Origin: Fragilariopsis cylindrus CCMP1102
Taxonomy: Eukaryota > Bacillariophyta > Bacillariophyceae > Bacillariales > Bacillariaceae
Direction: 5' to 3'
DNA length: 64,000 nt
NCBI GenBank assembly: GCA_900095095.1
Contig: FMBT01000381.1
Coordinates: forward strand, 114,754 to 178,753
The notes beneath the pieces are model-generated. The model was given only the letters and a program-made list of their open reading frames with translations. It did no database searches and was not told where the DNA came from. The position numbers and the translations under genes were made by a program. Shown one piece after another: positions 22,957-32,776 of the stretch (the first letter of the stretch is position 1; every line of letters starts with the position of its first letter).

Positions 22957-25206
22957 TCATTTGGAAGTTGACTGTATTTTTAAGCCAATCCAACTAATAA
23001 ACAAATTCCCAAACGAAAGGATTGCTAGTTGTTTCATGTTTCGCTTATAATTGTCTTCTCCTAGTCCAAGCTCGAGAAGGACGTGCTCTCCATTTTTTAC
23101 TAGTGCCAAAGCACCCATTTTAGGTAGATCTTTCAGCATATGCTTTCCTCTCATGAAGATATTCGCCCGCTTGTGCTTCGTACCAGACATTGGATCGTCA
23201 AATTCTATTCCCATGTCAAATTCCATTCCCCTATATTCTGCCAAACACAGAGCTTTGATGGCAAAGGCTATTGGGCTCAATTGCTTTAGTGCCTCCACTA
23301 CCATGGGTGGAGGGTCTGATTTATCAACCCCAGCTGGGTTGATAACACCCACCGTCATGAAAACAACCATGATTGGTATAGCGGCAGTCATAGCAATTTC
23401 ACCTGTGGGACTACATGCACCGATGGCAAACCCTAACGTAGCCCCCGCGACGGTCATAAGAGTAAAGACGCCTGTCAGAGCTTTAAATTCTATCCGAAGT
23501 CCACATAGTAATTTAAGAGTAGACGTGAAAATGGCAGCAAAGCCTATATCGAGTGGTACCTCAGCGATGACTTTAGCTAAAAGATATTCGAAGTTTGAAT
23601 ATTGATGTCGCTGTTGCTCACGTTGTACAATCGGCTTTTCTTTTGCGAACAGACTAACAGTTTTCATCAGTGCCATCATACTTTAATTTTAATGCCGAAC
23701 AAAAGACACAGAAGATGAGACGTCTAAGATCAACATTATACAGTGAACATATTTTCTATATAATAATAGTACACACAAGTTGTTGTATTCTACTACTCGT
23801 ACGTACCTCATATTAATGACAGAAAAAGATAGTAGAGCCACTCGATCTGCAACAGATCTAGCAGTAAATCGTCCTTTCTTGATCGAATTAAAGATCTTTG
23901 TGAAGAGGTAAGCATTGCCTCCCGATGCCAATAATCGAAAAGTATTAACTCGATTATTGCGAATATTTTGTCTCCAGGATCGTAGCAACAACCGACCAAA
24001 TCTCTTTATGGGACGGAAACGGCATATTTCATTTCTCTTAGAATGGTTAATTGCCAAGTCTTTTAAATTGATCTTTTCTATCACGTGATCTTCCTTCTCC
24101 ATTTCTATATCCATATCTTTGATTGAGGGTGGATTTAGATTTATTAGTGGCATAGATGCCGACCAGCTATGTGAATTTTTTTGACTTTCAGCAAACGATA
24201 CGGCTAGTCGAGATATCCGTAATTCATCCTCGCAGGCCTGACTATCATCCTCTGAGTCGATAGAAACTAAATCTAGTAGAAATTCCGCTGGATTTGTTTG
24301 TGGAGGGCAAATATAACCTAATGTCGCAAAGTATGATACCGCGTCGCTGGCAATTCCATGGTAGCATACGTACCCACTAGGTCCAAGTAGGATGAGTGAA
24401 TCTAACATTTTAAAAATCGACGATCGTGGTTGATGAAGCGAAAGGATACACGGAATATTTCTTTGCTGAACTAATTTTTGGATAAGACTGACGACTTTTT
24501 CACTCATAGTCGAATCAAGACCAGAACTGGGTTCATCAGCAAGAAATAGTTTTGGCACCGAAACAAGTTCTAAAGCAAGTGACAATCGTCGTTTTTCACC
24601 TCCTGACAACCCGTTATTTACGGTTGAATCACCAATCCTCCTATCCTTCAGCTTCATTAAACCTAGTGATTCCATTATCGACTTTACCCGCCGTCGTCTT
24701 TGTTTTTCTGAAAACCGCGGCAATTCGAGGAAGGATGCTAATTGCAATGTCTCAAGGACCGTTAGCATATCAAAGAAATTATCATTCTGTTGCATCCACG
24801 CTACATGTCCTCCCTGTACTTTCAAAGATTCCTTAGTATTCTTTTCTTTGTCATAGTAAAAAGATTCCCCATTGACTTGCAATCCACTCGACGACGATAT
24901 AGTCCCACCGAGTGAGGAAAGTAATGTAGATTTGCCAGCACCTGATGAGCCTAATATACCACAAACTTGTCCATTTTCAACATGACCATTAAATGTGCGA
25001 AGGAGGAACTTCTCTTTAACATCTCGTACACTTAAATTTTCCCAATATAAACCACTAGGTAGTACCGGTACAACGGTACTTGTACCATTATTCCTTCCTG
25101 ATGATGACGACGACGATCTTGTTTCCCCCTCGATAACACTTCCTCCCACTATGCATATTAGCAGTATGTAGGCAATACAGCCCAGAATATATCTCTCGAG
25201 TGTCAT
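22957..25206 (-). CDS. ABCG (White/WBC) half transporter
   Basis: Two exons, 25206-23807 and 23680-22957, joined in phase 2 so that the sequence reads SVINMSMMALMKT, a segment typical of ABCG membrane domains. The product is 707 residues. An unusual N-terminal hydrophobic segment (YILGCIAYILLICIVGGSVI) precedes the nucleotide-binding domain and may be a signal or extra membrane anchor. Walker A is GSSGAGKST, the signature is LSGGEKRR, Walker B is LFLADEP, and the H-loop follows in LSLHQPRSSIF. The order NBD then membrane domain identifies subfamily G. Half transporters dimerise to export lipids, sterols or other hydrophobic compounds; the substrate here is unknown. The C-terminal membrane domain has the usual hydrophobic segments and ends soon after the last one. 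Confidence 0.92.
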
Positions 25207-26010
25207 TCCTGATTATATCTTCAATACCGTTACATCTTATACCGATACTGATTCAAGATAGGTACTGTATGTCATCAATCGTCAACTCGTCAAAAGATTT
25301 TATTGAACGAAAACGTCAAAAATGAAGAAAACAAGAAAGGAATTCACTCTGTATCGCGCATCATTTCACCCCTTGAAAAGCCTCCCCCAAATCAATGACA
25401 AATTTATATTATATCATGTGAGGTAATTGCTTAGCAATAGTACTAGTTAATGTTAAAACCTGAAATCCTCTTTACAGTTGGAAGTGATACACAACAATCA
25501 CTAATTATTCATTCAACAAGCCAAAGAAGAATCGATGGCACTCAAAATAGTATGATATGTCCCATATTTTTGAGGATGATCTTGAAAAGAGTACCTAAAG
25601 AACTTAATTTTTGGTGTGAAGAAAAACTACTTTATGATATCCATATAGTACTAAATCTAAGCAACGGTTAAACAAAAACAAGAAATGCACCCTACAGGTA
25701 GATACGTCGGTATGCTATTTCCTTTTACTAGTAACACTTTTATCTTTGTTGCATGGATCTATCAAGAAAATGAACGAGTGGATGAGTGTATTTGTGTGGA
25801 AGAGAGAGTACACTGTACTGTGTAGCGTTTTCTTTTCTAATCTAACCTGTATTAAATTGTGTGATGACATCGTTCAAAATATCTAACAATATACTATATG
25901 ATACCATATAAATATACAATTTTTGTTTACCTTGATACAATTTAAAAATCGGTACAGGTAACGACATATTATTATGTGATGTGGTATGAGCGTGTGTGTT
26001 TATTTGTCAC
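25207..26010. other. Intergenic, no gene seen
   Basis: AT-rich upstream region of the ABCG gene and 3' flank of the RRM gene. A 73-codon open frame at 25450-25671 shows no recognisable features. Confidence 0.55.
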
Positions 26011-27051
26011 CTACCCAAACCCCTTACTAGGTGGTTTCTTTCTCTTTAGTTTACGAGCAGCTTCTCTTCTTTGTTCTCTGTTAAGATCTTCATCAATTTC
26101 TCCTTCAAAATTTTGCTTTCGTTCCAAGAATATCCCGTCATCCTCTTCATCGCCTTCATAATAATCTTCGCTATCTGCGGCAATACCAAAGAGTAAAGCA
26201 TCAAGTTCGATATCGTCATCATTATTATCACCAAAAAGAGCAGCTCCATCTTCATCTATTTCCAAGTCTTCTGCTTCGTAATTTTCACCATTATCATCAT
26301 CCTCGTCATCATTTTCAGCTTCATCTAATGCACTTGATATCGCTTTCTCTTCTTCGGATTCTGCTTTCTTTCTCTTCTTATCGAGGAATAGTTGATGCTC
26401 TTCTGAGTCTTTCTTTTTCCCTTGATCGAGCCTAACTTGTCTACCATTTAGTTTTTTCCCATTACAAACATCCATACAAACAGTGGCGTAAATCGGATCT
26501 GTAAATTCAACGAATCCATAACCCTTACTCTTTCCGGTCTTCCACTCACGAATTACCTTAAACGAATGTAGAACCATTCTAGATTGGCCCATCGTGTCTA
26601 GGATAAAATTACCAAGTTGTGTATCATCTGTTTCAAAGGCGAGGTTACCAATAAATACCTTACATGGGTCTACAAATCTCTTTGTTCCCTTCCTACCGGC
26701 AGTTTTGATCCGTTGATTGTAGAGTGAACCAAGTTTAGAATCGGACGCAAATTCAGTCTTGGTCTGGGCAAATCGTCTTTTTGGTTGTTGTTTTTGTGGA
26801 GCTTGTTGCTGTTGTTGTTCCAGCTGCTGTTGTTGCAGTTGTTTCTGTTTATATTGTTCCTGTTGTTGTTTGCTTTGTTCTTTAGCAAATAGAGTCGTTA
26901 TTTCGTTTTTGCATGTTCCTCTACTACTATTTGGAGGGGAAGAATGTATAAATGCATCAAGCAGAACTATTTTTTGTAGAGAGACCAATAACAGCAATAA
27001 CGAAGAAGCAGGTATTCTCCATCTACCTAACAAGAGACTCGTTCTTGCCAT
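26011..27051 (-). CDS. Plastid-targeted RRM RNA-binding protein
   Basis: A 346-residue single-exon protein. It begins with a signal peptide (RIPASSLLLLLVSLQKIVLL) followed directly by DAFIHSS, an xAF-type cleavage motif, so import into the complex plastid is likely. A Gln-rich linker follows. One RNA recognition motif spans about 130-215, with RNP2 KVFIGNLAF and RNP1 KGYGFVEF. The last 120 residues are strongly acidic, then basic at the very end (KLKRKKPPSKGFG). Single-RRM plastid proteins usually act in RNA stability, processing or ribosome assembly. The basic/acidic tail is reminiscent of ribosome-biogenesis RRM proteins, but the target RNA is unknown. The plus-strand ORFs over the Gln region are shadows. 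Confidence 0.82.
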   Translation of the reverse strand: MARTSLLLGRWRIPASSLLLLLVSLQKIVLLDAFIHSSPPNSSRGTCKNEITTLFAKEQSKQQQEQYKQKQLQQQQLEQQQQQAPQKQQPKRRFAQTKTEFASDSKLGSLYNQRIKTAGRKGTKRFVDPCKVFIGNLAFETDDTQLGNFILDTMGQSRMVLHSFKVIREWKTGKSKGYGFVEFTDPIYATVCMDVCNGKKLNGRQVRLDQGKKKDSEEHQLFLDKKRKKAESEEEKAISSALDEAENDDEDDDNGENYEAEDLEIDEDGAALFGDNNDDDIELDALLFGIAADSEDYYEGDEEDDGIFLERKQNFEGEIDEDLNREQRREAARKLKRKKPPSKGFG

Positions 27052-27514
27052 GTTTGATATTGATTCGGATTCTGATCCTGGTGATCTGGAACCTTTTGAT
27101 TATACAACTGTATGAATGGAAGAAACGCCGCTGTTTGGCAGATTGGATTTATGATGTGTCTCGATTGATTGATTCATTGTTTCTATGGGCTAAGGCAAAA
27201 TAATGAATGGACTCGAATAACGCGCAGCAAGCGAAAAAAAACTATTCATACATACTAGTTATGATGTATGCATAGGATGGATTGTAGGTCTTATCGGTAG
27301 ACTCATACCTCATATTCTTGCATTCCTATGTTTGTTGAAAATTAAAAAGATATGAACAAAGTTGATGATGGCATGATGGCATTCAATCTATTCTTCTTGC
27401 AGCAAACCTACCGGTACTACAAGAATCAACTTTTCAGCATACTTACATTCACCGTTTTCCTATCGTCGTGATACAAGTGTACAATCAAACATCACATCTC
27501 TATCGCTACCAGCC
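27052..27514. other. Divergent intergenic region
   Basis: Upstream regions of the minus-strand RRM gene and the plus-strand ABM gene meet here. Both products appear plastid-targeted, so a shared promoter region is possible. No coding feature is supported. Confidence 0.5.
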
Positions 27515-27976
27515 ATGAAATTGATTTCGTCGACTTGTCTACTCCTGGTTCGTTCTTCATTCGCGTTCAGCAACAAAGCCTCCACTACAAGTACCGTCCA
27601 TTCTACTCGTTCTTCTCTCGCTCAAAAATCGTTATACTCTAATACCGCCCTTAATATGTCATCAAAACCATTTTCTATCATCGTCGAGGCAGAAATTAAG
27701 GAAGAACGGATGGATGATTTTTTAGAAATGATTGAAAATAATGCTAAAAAAAGTCGTGAAGAATCTGGTTGTATTCGGTTTGATGTCCTACGAGATCAAA
27801 GCAAAGCAACTAAATTCTGGTTTTATGAGGTGTACGAAAATACTGATGCTGTCGATCATCATAAGACAACATCACACTATCAAAGCTGGGCTGACTTCAA
27901 GGAGAGCGGAGGAACCGTCAGTAGCGTTAGTCACAAGGCTGATGGAGAGTTTATCGGTAACAAAGCAAAATTGTAG
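27515..27976 (+). CDS. ABM-domain (dimeric alpha-beta barrel) protein, plastid-targeted
   Basis: A 153-residue single-exon protein. Residues 1-18 are a signal peptide that ends in SSFAFSN, an ASAF-type plastid motif, followed by a Ser/Thr-rich transit-peptide-like segment up to about 50. The mature part is one antibiotic biosynthesis monooxygenase (ABM) fold. It has strand FSIIVEAEIKEE, a helix with DDFLEMIENNAKKSREESG, then CIRFDVLRDQ, FWFYEVYENTDAVDHHKT and a final helix. The pattern E-x-G-C-x-x-[FY]-[DE]-[LV] and the F-x-x-x-E-x-[WY] strand are characteristic. Bacterial relatives (YgiN, LsrG) are small oxygenases or isomerases acting on quinone-like or signalling molecules. The substrate here is unknown, and many ABM proteins have no known reaction. 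Confidence 0.85.
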   Translation: MKLISSTCLLLVRSSFAFSNKASTTSTVHSTRSSLAQKSLYSNTALNMSSKPFSIIVEAEIKEERMDDFLEMIENNAKKSREESGCIRFDVLRDQSKATKFWFYEVYENTDAVDHHKTTSHYQSWADFKESGGTVSSVSHKADGEFIGNKAKL

Positions 27977-28390
27977 CAATATTACTACAAAATTGTTTTT
28001 CACAAGGTTTAAATAGCTGATAAATGAAATTCGAACCTACTACTTTTCTATTCTGAATACTTATCAGCAGTGAGCTAATTTTTTGAATATTGCTTAACGA
28101 AAATATAGATTTTCATATGATAATAGGAATATTTCCTACTGTACATGATCAACAATATAAATATATTACAGGGAATATCTTGATTTACGTTCTGTCATAC
28201 TATTTCTTTAAAGATCAGCTAGATTAAAATTGATCTTAGACTAATCGTTATTAAGATAACTTGCATACATAATAATCATATTTATCTTCTATCTTTTCCC
28301 AAATAATATAGCAGCGTGATTTCGAAAAAATAATACTTCACTTTCAAATAGATTTTAATTATTGCTTCGGCGTACTTCGTTTCTTTTCCA
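27977..28390. other. Convergent intergenic region
   Basis: AT-rich 3' flanks of the ABM gene and the cystathionine gamma-synthase-like gene. No coding region or RNA is recognised. Confidence 0.55.
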
Positions 28391-30565
28391 TTAGCTACTA
28401 GAAACTTTAGGGAGCTTAGGGTGTAGTCGACTCTTTTCGAGTGCATAACTGAATTTTTTCTTTAGAACGTCGAAATCTTCGAGGCCAACTGCAACTCGTA
28501 TCAGATTTGGTGGCACGTTGTGACTCATGGCGAAATCTAATTCATGATAATGCGCCAATAATGTGTATGGACATACCAACGTAAAATTTGTACCCAATGA
28601 TGGGCCTTTCGCTACATCCAATAAGTCATAAAATGTTCTCTGACATATGTGGGAATCCAAATGGATGGAAAATAATCCTCCGAACCCTCCATCCGGCTTT
28701 TGGTATTTAGTATACAACGGAGCAACAAATTTCGGGTACCAAACGATATCGACATCTGGATGTTCATGCAAATAGTCTGCCAACAGTTCGCAGGTCTCAT
28801 TTATCCGAGCATTTCGTTCTGGAAAGTCTCTACTATTATGGACCATAGCCAACGCATCTGCTTCAAAAAGACCTCCATAGGCATCCGTATCCTTGGCCAT
28901 ATCCTCTTTCATCCATCTACCCTTCTCCGTATTTGGATTGGTAATAACACTTCCAGCAATAGCATCTCCACGTCCCGATACAAGCTTAGTTAAGGACGTA
29001 CATACAGCATCAGCCAGTCCTGATTCAATAAGATCCACATTGAGGAAGTTTCCAATCGTATCATCAACTACAATTGCAAAATCATATTTATCCGCTAAGA
29101 TTCGCAAGGCATCCAGGTCCGGACATTGCAATAAAGGATTGGAAGGAACCTCGGTAAACAAAGCAGACCAGCGCTGATTGTTACTCTCCTCTCTCTGTTG
29201 CAGTACTCGCTCTAATAGATCCAAGTCGTGTTCGTCACCCTTACCAAAGAACTCAACACCCGCAGGAGAAAATTCCTTCCGAGAACACATTTTGAGAGTA
29301 TCTAAATAGGGAAATCCATACACAATCGATGTGCCACCAAGCGAGGATGGATTCTTGGTCAGTTGATATCGACGAGCTGACCGTAATGACTTGTAAATGG
29401 TTGCCATACCGCTGGGAACTAAAAATATATGGTCAGTTTCTACGTCTGTCCAACCAGATATCCTTTCCTTTAGATTTTCGTGAGCCGATTTGCTATTACT
29501 GATATCTTCGGACGTAGCTGTACTCGACGGATCAGAGGGATGAAAAATAGTAGGAGATCCTTCGATTGGACAACAAGTTATTCGTTTTGCAAAAGGTCTT
29601 CCCATTGTATTCAGGGCATTTTCAGCTCGTCGACTACTAACAAGCTCACCAGTATGTTGCCAGTACGCCTTGGCCTCGATCCCAGCTGTCGTTTCGGCTG
29701 GGAACAAGACGGCATGTACATCCACCTCTTCTATGGAAGCCACTCGAATTCTACTGTTCGATGAAGGTGACGACGACGACGCGGAAACAACATCGGATCG
29801 TTCCACCAAAGCATTGTCTGTACTAGAGGATTGTAATAATCTTCCACCGCCGATGTGATTATGTTCCAAAGATTCCTGTAAAAAAGCTTGACACCTCTGG
29901 GCAGCTTCCTTGGTTGGAAGTACTAAGCAATCTTCTTCGTAATCGTTATCATTTGGAAACTTCTCTAAAAAGACTTCCATCAGTTGTAAAACGTACGGAT
30001 GGTACACAAAGCGAGGATATCCACAAGTCAGGGCCGAAACAATCTCCTGGTCGCCCTCTTCATAACCAACTACGGAACACCAAGTGGGAAGAGAGACGGA
30101 ACATGCATGTTCGTCAAAAGGTAAGGGACTTCCCAATTCTTTGCTGTTAAACGGAAGCTCGCAATGAAGAGAATCTTCCCAAGAACAAGTTTTTGAAGCG
30201 TCTGTATCATTTCGACTGGCAGTCGAAAACCTGCGGTCACTAGCTGTATTCGTCGTGTGGGTAACAGGAACACTTGTATTGCGGACAGCACATACATGAC
30301 GAACGTGATGTACATGTGACGGGGAAGGCGATGGCGATGGCGAAAGACAGCACCGAAGCGCTCTTGTCAGTCGGTGTTTAAACATCGTACAATTTCTTTT
30401 CTGTACAATTGCTACTGTTCCTATCTTCAGCTCTTGCGATGTGGTGGTGGGTACATAACCTTCGATGATGCCGATTGTAACTTCCGCTGACCTGCGGCTG
30501 TAACGGGACAGGAGATTCAGTATTTTGATAATGAAACATGCATTCTTCGGCGCATCAAAACGCAA
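28391..30565 (-). CDS. Cystathionine gamma-synthase-like PLP enzyme, fungal type
   Basis: A large PLP-dependent trans-sulfuration enzyme. The C-terminal 400 residues form a Cys/Met-metabolism aminotransferase fold. HIFLVPSGMATIYKSLRSAR is the cofactor-binding helix region, FTEVPSNPLLQCPDL and FAIVVDDTIGNFLN carry the PLP-ring Asp, and TSLTKLVSGRGDAIAGS has the Schiff-base Lys. The N-terminal extension (LPTWCSVVGYEEGD and CGYPRFVYHPYVLQL) is the one seen in fungal STR2-type cystathionine gamma-synthases rather than the shorter bacterial and plant enzymes. The family joins cysteine with an activated homoserine to make cystathionine for methionine synthesis. The ORF opens at 30565 (724 residues). 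The Met at 30385 gives 664 residues starting MFKHRLTRALRCC, with an Arg-rich mitochondrial-like leader ending near RRFSTASR. I consider 30385 the more likely start. Single exon. Confidence 0.82.
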   Translation of the reverse strand: MRFDAPKNACFIIKILNLLSRYSRRSAEVTIGIIEGYVPTTTSQELKIGTVAIVQKRNCTMFKHRLTRALRCCLSPSPSPSPSHVHHVRHVCAVRNTSVPVTHTTNTASDRRFSTASRNDTDASKTCSWEDSLHCELPFNSKELGSPLPFDEHACSVSLPTWCSVVGYEEGDQEIVSALTCGYPRFVYHPYVLQLMEVFLEKFPNDNDYEEDCLVLPTKEAAQRCQAFLQESLEHNHIGGGRLLQSSSTDNALVERSDVVSASSSSPSSNSRIRVASIEEVDVHAVLFPAETTAGIEAKAYWQHTGELVSSRRAENALNTMGRPFAKRITCCPIEGSPTIFHPSDPSSTATSEDISNSKSAHENLKERISGWTDVETDHIFLVPSGMATIYKSLRSARRYQLTKNPSSLGGTSIVYGFPYLDTLKMCSRKEFSPAGVEFFGKGDEHDLDLLERVLQQREESNNQRWSALFTEVPSNPLLQCPDLDALRILADKYDFAIVVDDTIGNFLNVDLIESGLADAVCTSLTKLVSGRGDAIAGSVITNPNTEKGRWMKEDMAKDTDAYGGLFEADALAMVHNSRDFPERNARINETCELLADYLHEHPDVDIVWYPKFVAPLYTKYQKPDGGFGGLFSIHLDSHICQRTFYDLLDVAKGPSLGTNFTLVCPYTLLAHYHELDFAMSHNVPPNLIRVAVGLEDFDVLKKKFSYALEKSRLHPKLPKVSSS

Positions 30566-31068
30566 GAAGTCTCATTTAATTTTAGTTCTTAGATTTTCGC
30601 CTGCAATAATTTTCATAATTTACACGTTAAACACGTACTTGGGCTAAGAAGTTACGTGTACAAATGCGGGTCGATACAGCCAGAGATTACTACTACCAGT
30701 ATTATGCAGTCTTGCACTATACGTATGATTGCTACTCACAAATAGTAGGTATAGAATGTACGTACAAGTCTTATTAGTATGATCTAAACAAATAATATTA
30801 ACGTGGTAATAAAACAACGAAGAGGGATACTGTAGATTAATTTGGTGGGAGAAGTTTAAGTTTTGTAGGATGTACAGAGGAGAGAGTAAAATACACAATA
30901 TAACAGCTAAAAAGTAATACAATAGTGTCTCTTCTTCTTTTGTGTAGTAGTAGTTATTTTTGTTACTGTCTGAACTAAATAGAATAATGAAGGATATAAA
31001 ATGGTTCGTGTTATAAAATGGTTCATGTTGCTTAAAGACAATAGTATAAATAAACTCAAGTAGAGGAA
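30566..31068. other. Intergenic, no gene seen
   Basis: AT-rich. A 92-codon minus-strand open frame (30644-30922) is hydrophobic and lacks any motif; it is treated as chance. Confidence 0.5.
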
Positions 31069-32331
31069 TTATTCGTATTTAAATGATGGTTCAGTTCCGG
31101 TGATGTTCATAGCTGCAGTTATGTTGCAAAGCTCTGCCATCCTTTTCGAGTATCCAGCTTCATTGTCATACCAAGCGTAGATCTTTACCATAGTTCCGTC
31201 AATGACTTGGGTAGATAGAGCATCGATGATTGAGCTGCGAGTATCATCAGTGTAATCAGAGCTCACAAGAGGTTTCGTTTCATATCCTAAGATACCTTTG
31301 AGCGGTCCACTTTCGGAGGCTGCTTTCAGTGCCGCGTTGACTTCCTCTTTGGTAACAGAACGTTTAACCTCAAAAACACAATCGGTGAGACTTCCATTCA
31401 GGAGAGGAACTCGAACCGCTAATCCATTTAACTTATCCTTGAGTTCAGGGTAGATCTCGATGATCGCGGTAGCCGAACCAGTCGAAGTTGCTGGTGATTA
31501 AAATTAAAATGGAATCAGATATTGAGAAAAAGTAATAGAAAAACTACAGAGGACATAAAATAGTTCGCTTCGAAAGGAAACACTTACGACAAAGATTAGT
31601 CATGCCTGATCGGGCCCGGCGCTATAGAGAAAAAACGAATATTATTCAATTCGAATGTTATGGTTCGTAAGAAAAATGAATGAAAGTGCATTGAAATAAA
31701 ACATACAAACACACACACACAAATAGCTTACAAGATCGGTCTTCTTTGTATTTGGCATATCGACAATGGACTGGGTGCCAGTAACATCGTGAATGGTAGT
31801 AATACAACCATGTTTGATTCCAAAATTCTCAAGAATAACCTTCACAACGGGTGCTAAACAATTGGTCGTACACGATGCGTTCGTGACGAGTTTTGTTTCG
31901 GTGCTCAATTTTTCGTGATTACAACCCAATACAACGTTTAGTGCACCTTCTTCCTTGACAGGGGCCGACACAACAACTTGTTTGATACCGCACTTTTCAA
32001 AATATGGTTCCAAGTTGTTGACCTTAACAAATTTCCCAGTACACTCCATCATTAGTTCCACGCCTTTGGAAGACCAATCAACATTAGTAAAATCTTTTTC
32101 CGAGCTGAAGGTAACAAGTTTCCCATCAACAGTGAATCCAGATCCATCTTCATTAATTTCTACTTCTTTATTCCAAGTTCCATGAACGGAGTCGTACTTG
32201 ATAAGATAAGCAGCACTTTCGACAGAGCAAACATCGTTGACGTGGACAATATCAAGAGTAGGATCTTCCCATGCATAACGAAAAGTCAAACGACCGATAC
32301 GGCCAAATCCATTTACAGCACACTTAACCAT
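31069..32331 (-). CDS. GAPDH of the ArsJ-associated type
   Basis: Three exons: 32331-31732, a 34-nt micro-exon 31621-31588, and 31490-31069, giving 351 residues. The Rossmann start is [17 protein letters not shown]. The catalytic Cys is C154 in [11 protein letters not shown], and H181 follows in TTIHDVTG. After this, ordinary GAPDHs have a DWRGGR-type loop. Here the loop reads [19 protein letters not shown], followed by TSTGSATAI and [15 protein letters not shown]. That is the pattern of GAPDH-like proteins found beside ArsJ in bacteria, which convert glyceraldehyde 3-phosphate and arsenate to 1-arseno-3-phosphoglycerate for export. The usual WYDNEWGY near the end is WYDNEAGY. There is no presequence, so it is probably cytosolic; I chose the Met directly before VKCAV. 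A role in arsenate handling is inference. No ArsJ transporter is in the window. Confidence 0.85.
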
Positions 32332-32776
32332 GATGATGAAGATAAAGAAATGAATTAAATTATGTCGCAAATATAGGTAAGTTCGTTGCAAAGTTTATAA
32401 CTTCAATTTGAATTTGTAAATGATTCAATATTGTTGTTACGTTGAAGAAAGGCTTGCGATGTTTTTGTTGTGGTTGTAGCGTATTTTCGTGGCGCCTCTA
32501 TTTTGATTTTCGAATCTAAAACGAATCTTGTATGTTTTGGATCGTTCATACGTGGATAAAAATAATGTGAAGTATTAGGGAAATTAATCTATTGAATTTT
32601 CTTCGATTTTGTCTTCGTCGATCATCAAATAGATTGAAGATCTTATTGATCGATTTCAAATTTCAGATAATCCTTGTTATTGATGATGGATTGGGAAAAT
32701 AATTACCATCTTTAATTCCATCCAAATCAATCTTCAAAATTCAAGTTAACCACACACAAGTTCAAAATTATGGGCC
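32332..32776. promoter_or_regulatory. Shared divergent promoter region, GAPDH and glycerate kinase
   Basis: The two start codons face away from each other across 445 bp. The stretch is AT-rich with runs of GATT/AATC and ATTGAT. No TATA box or known binding site can be assigned with confidence. The close divergent spacing makes shared regulation plausible. Confidence 0.45.
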
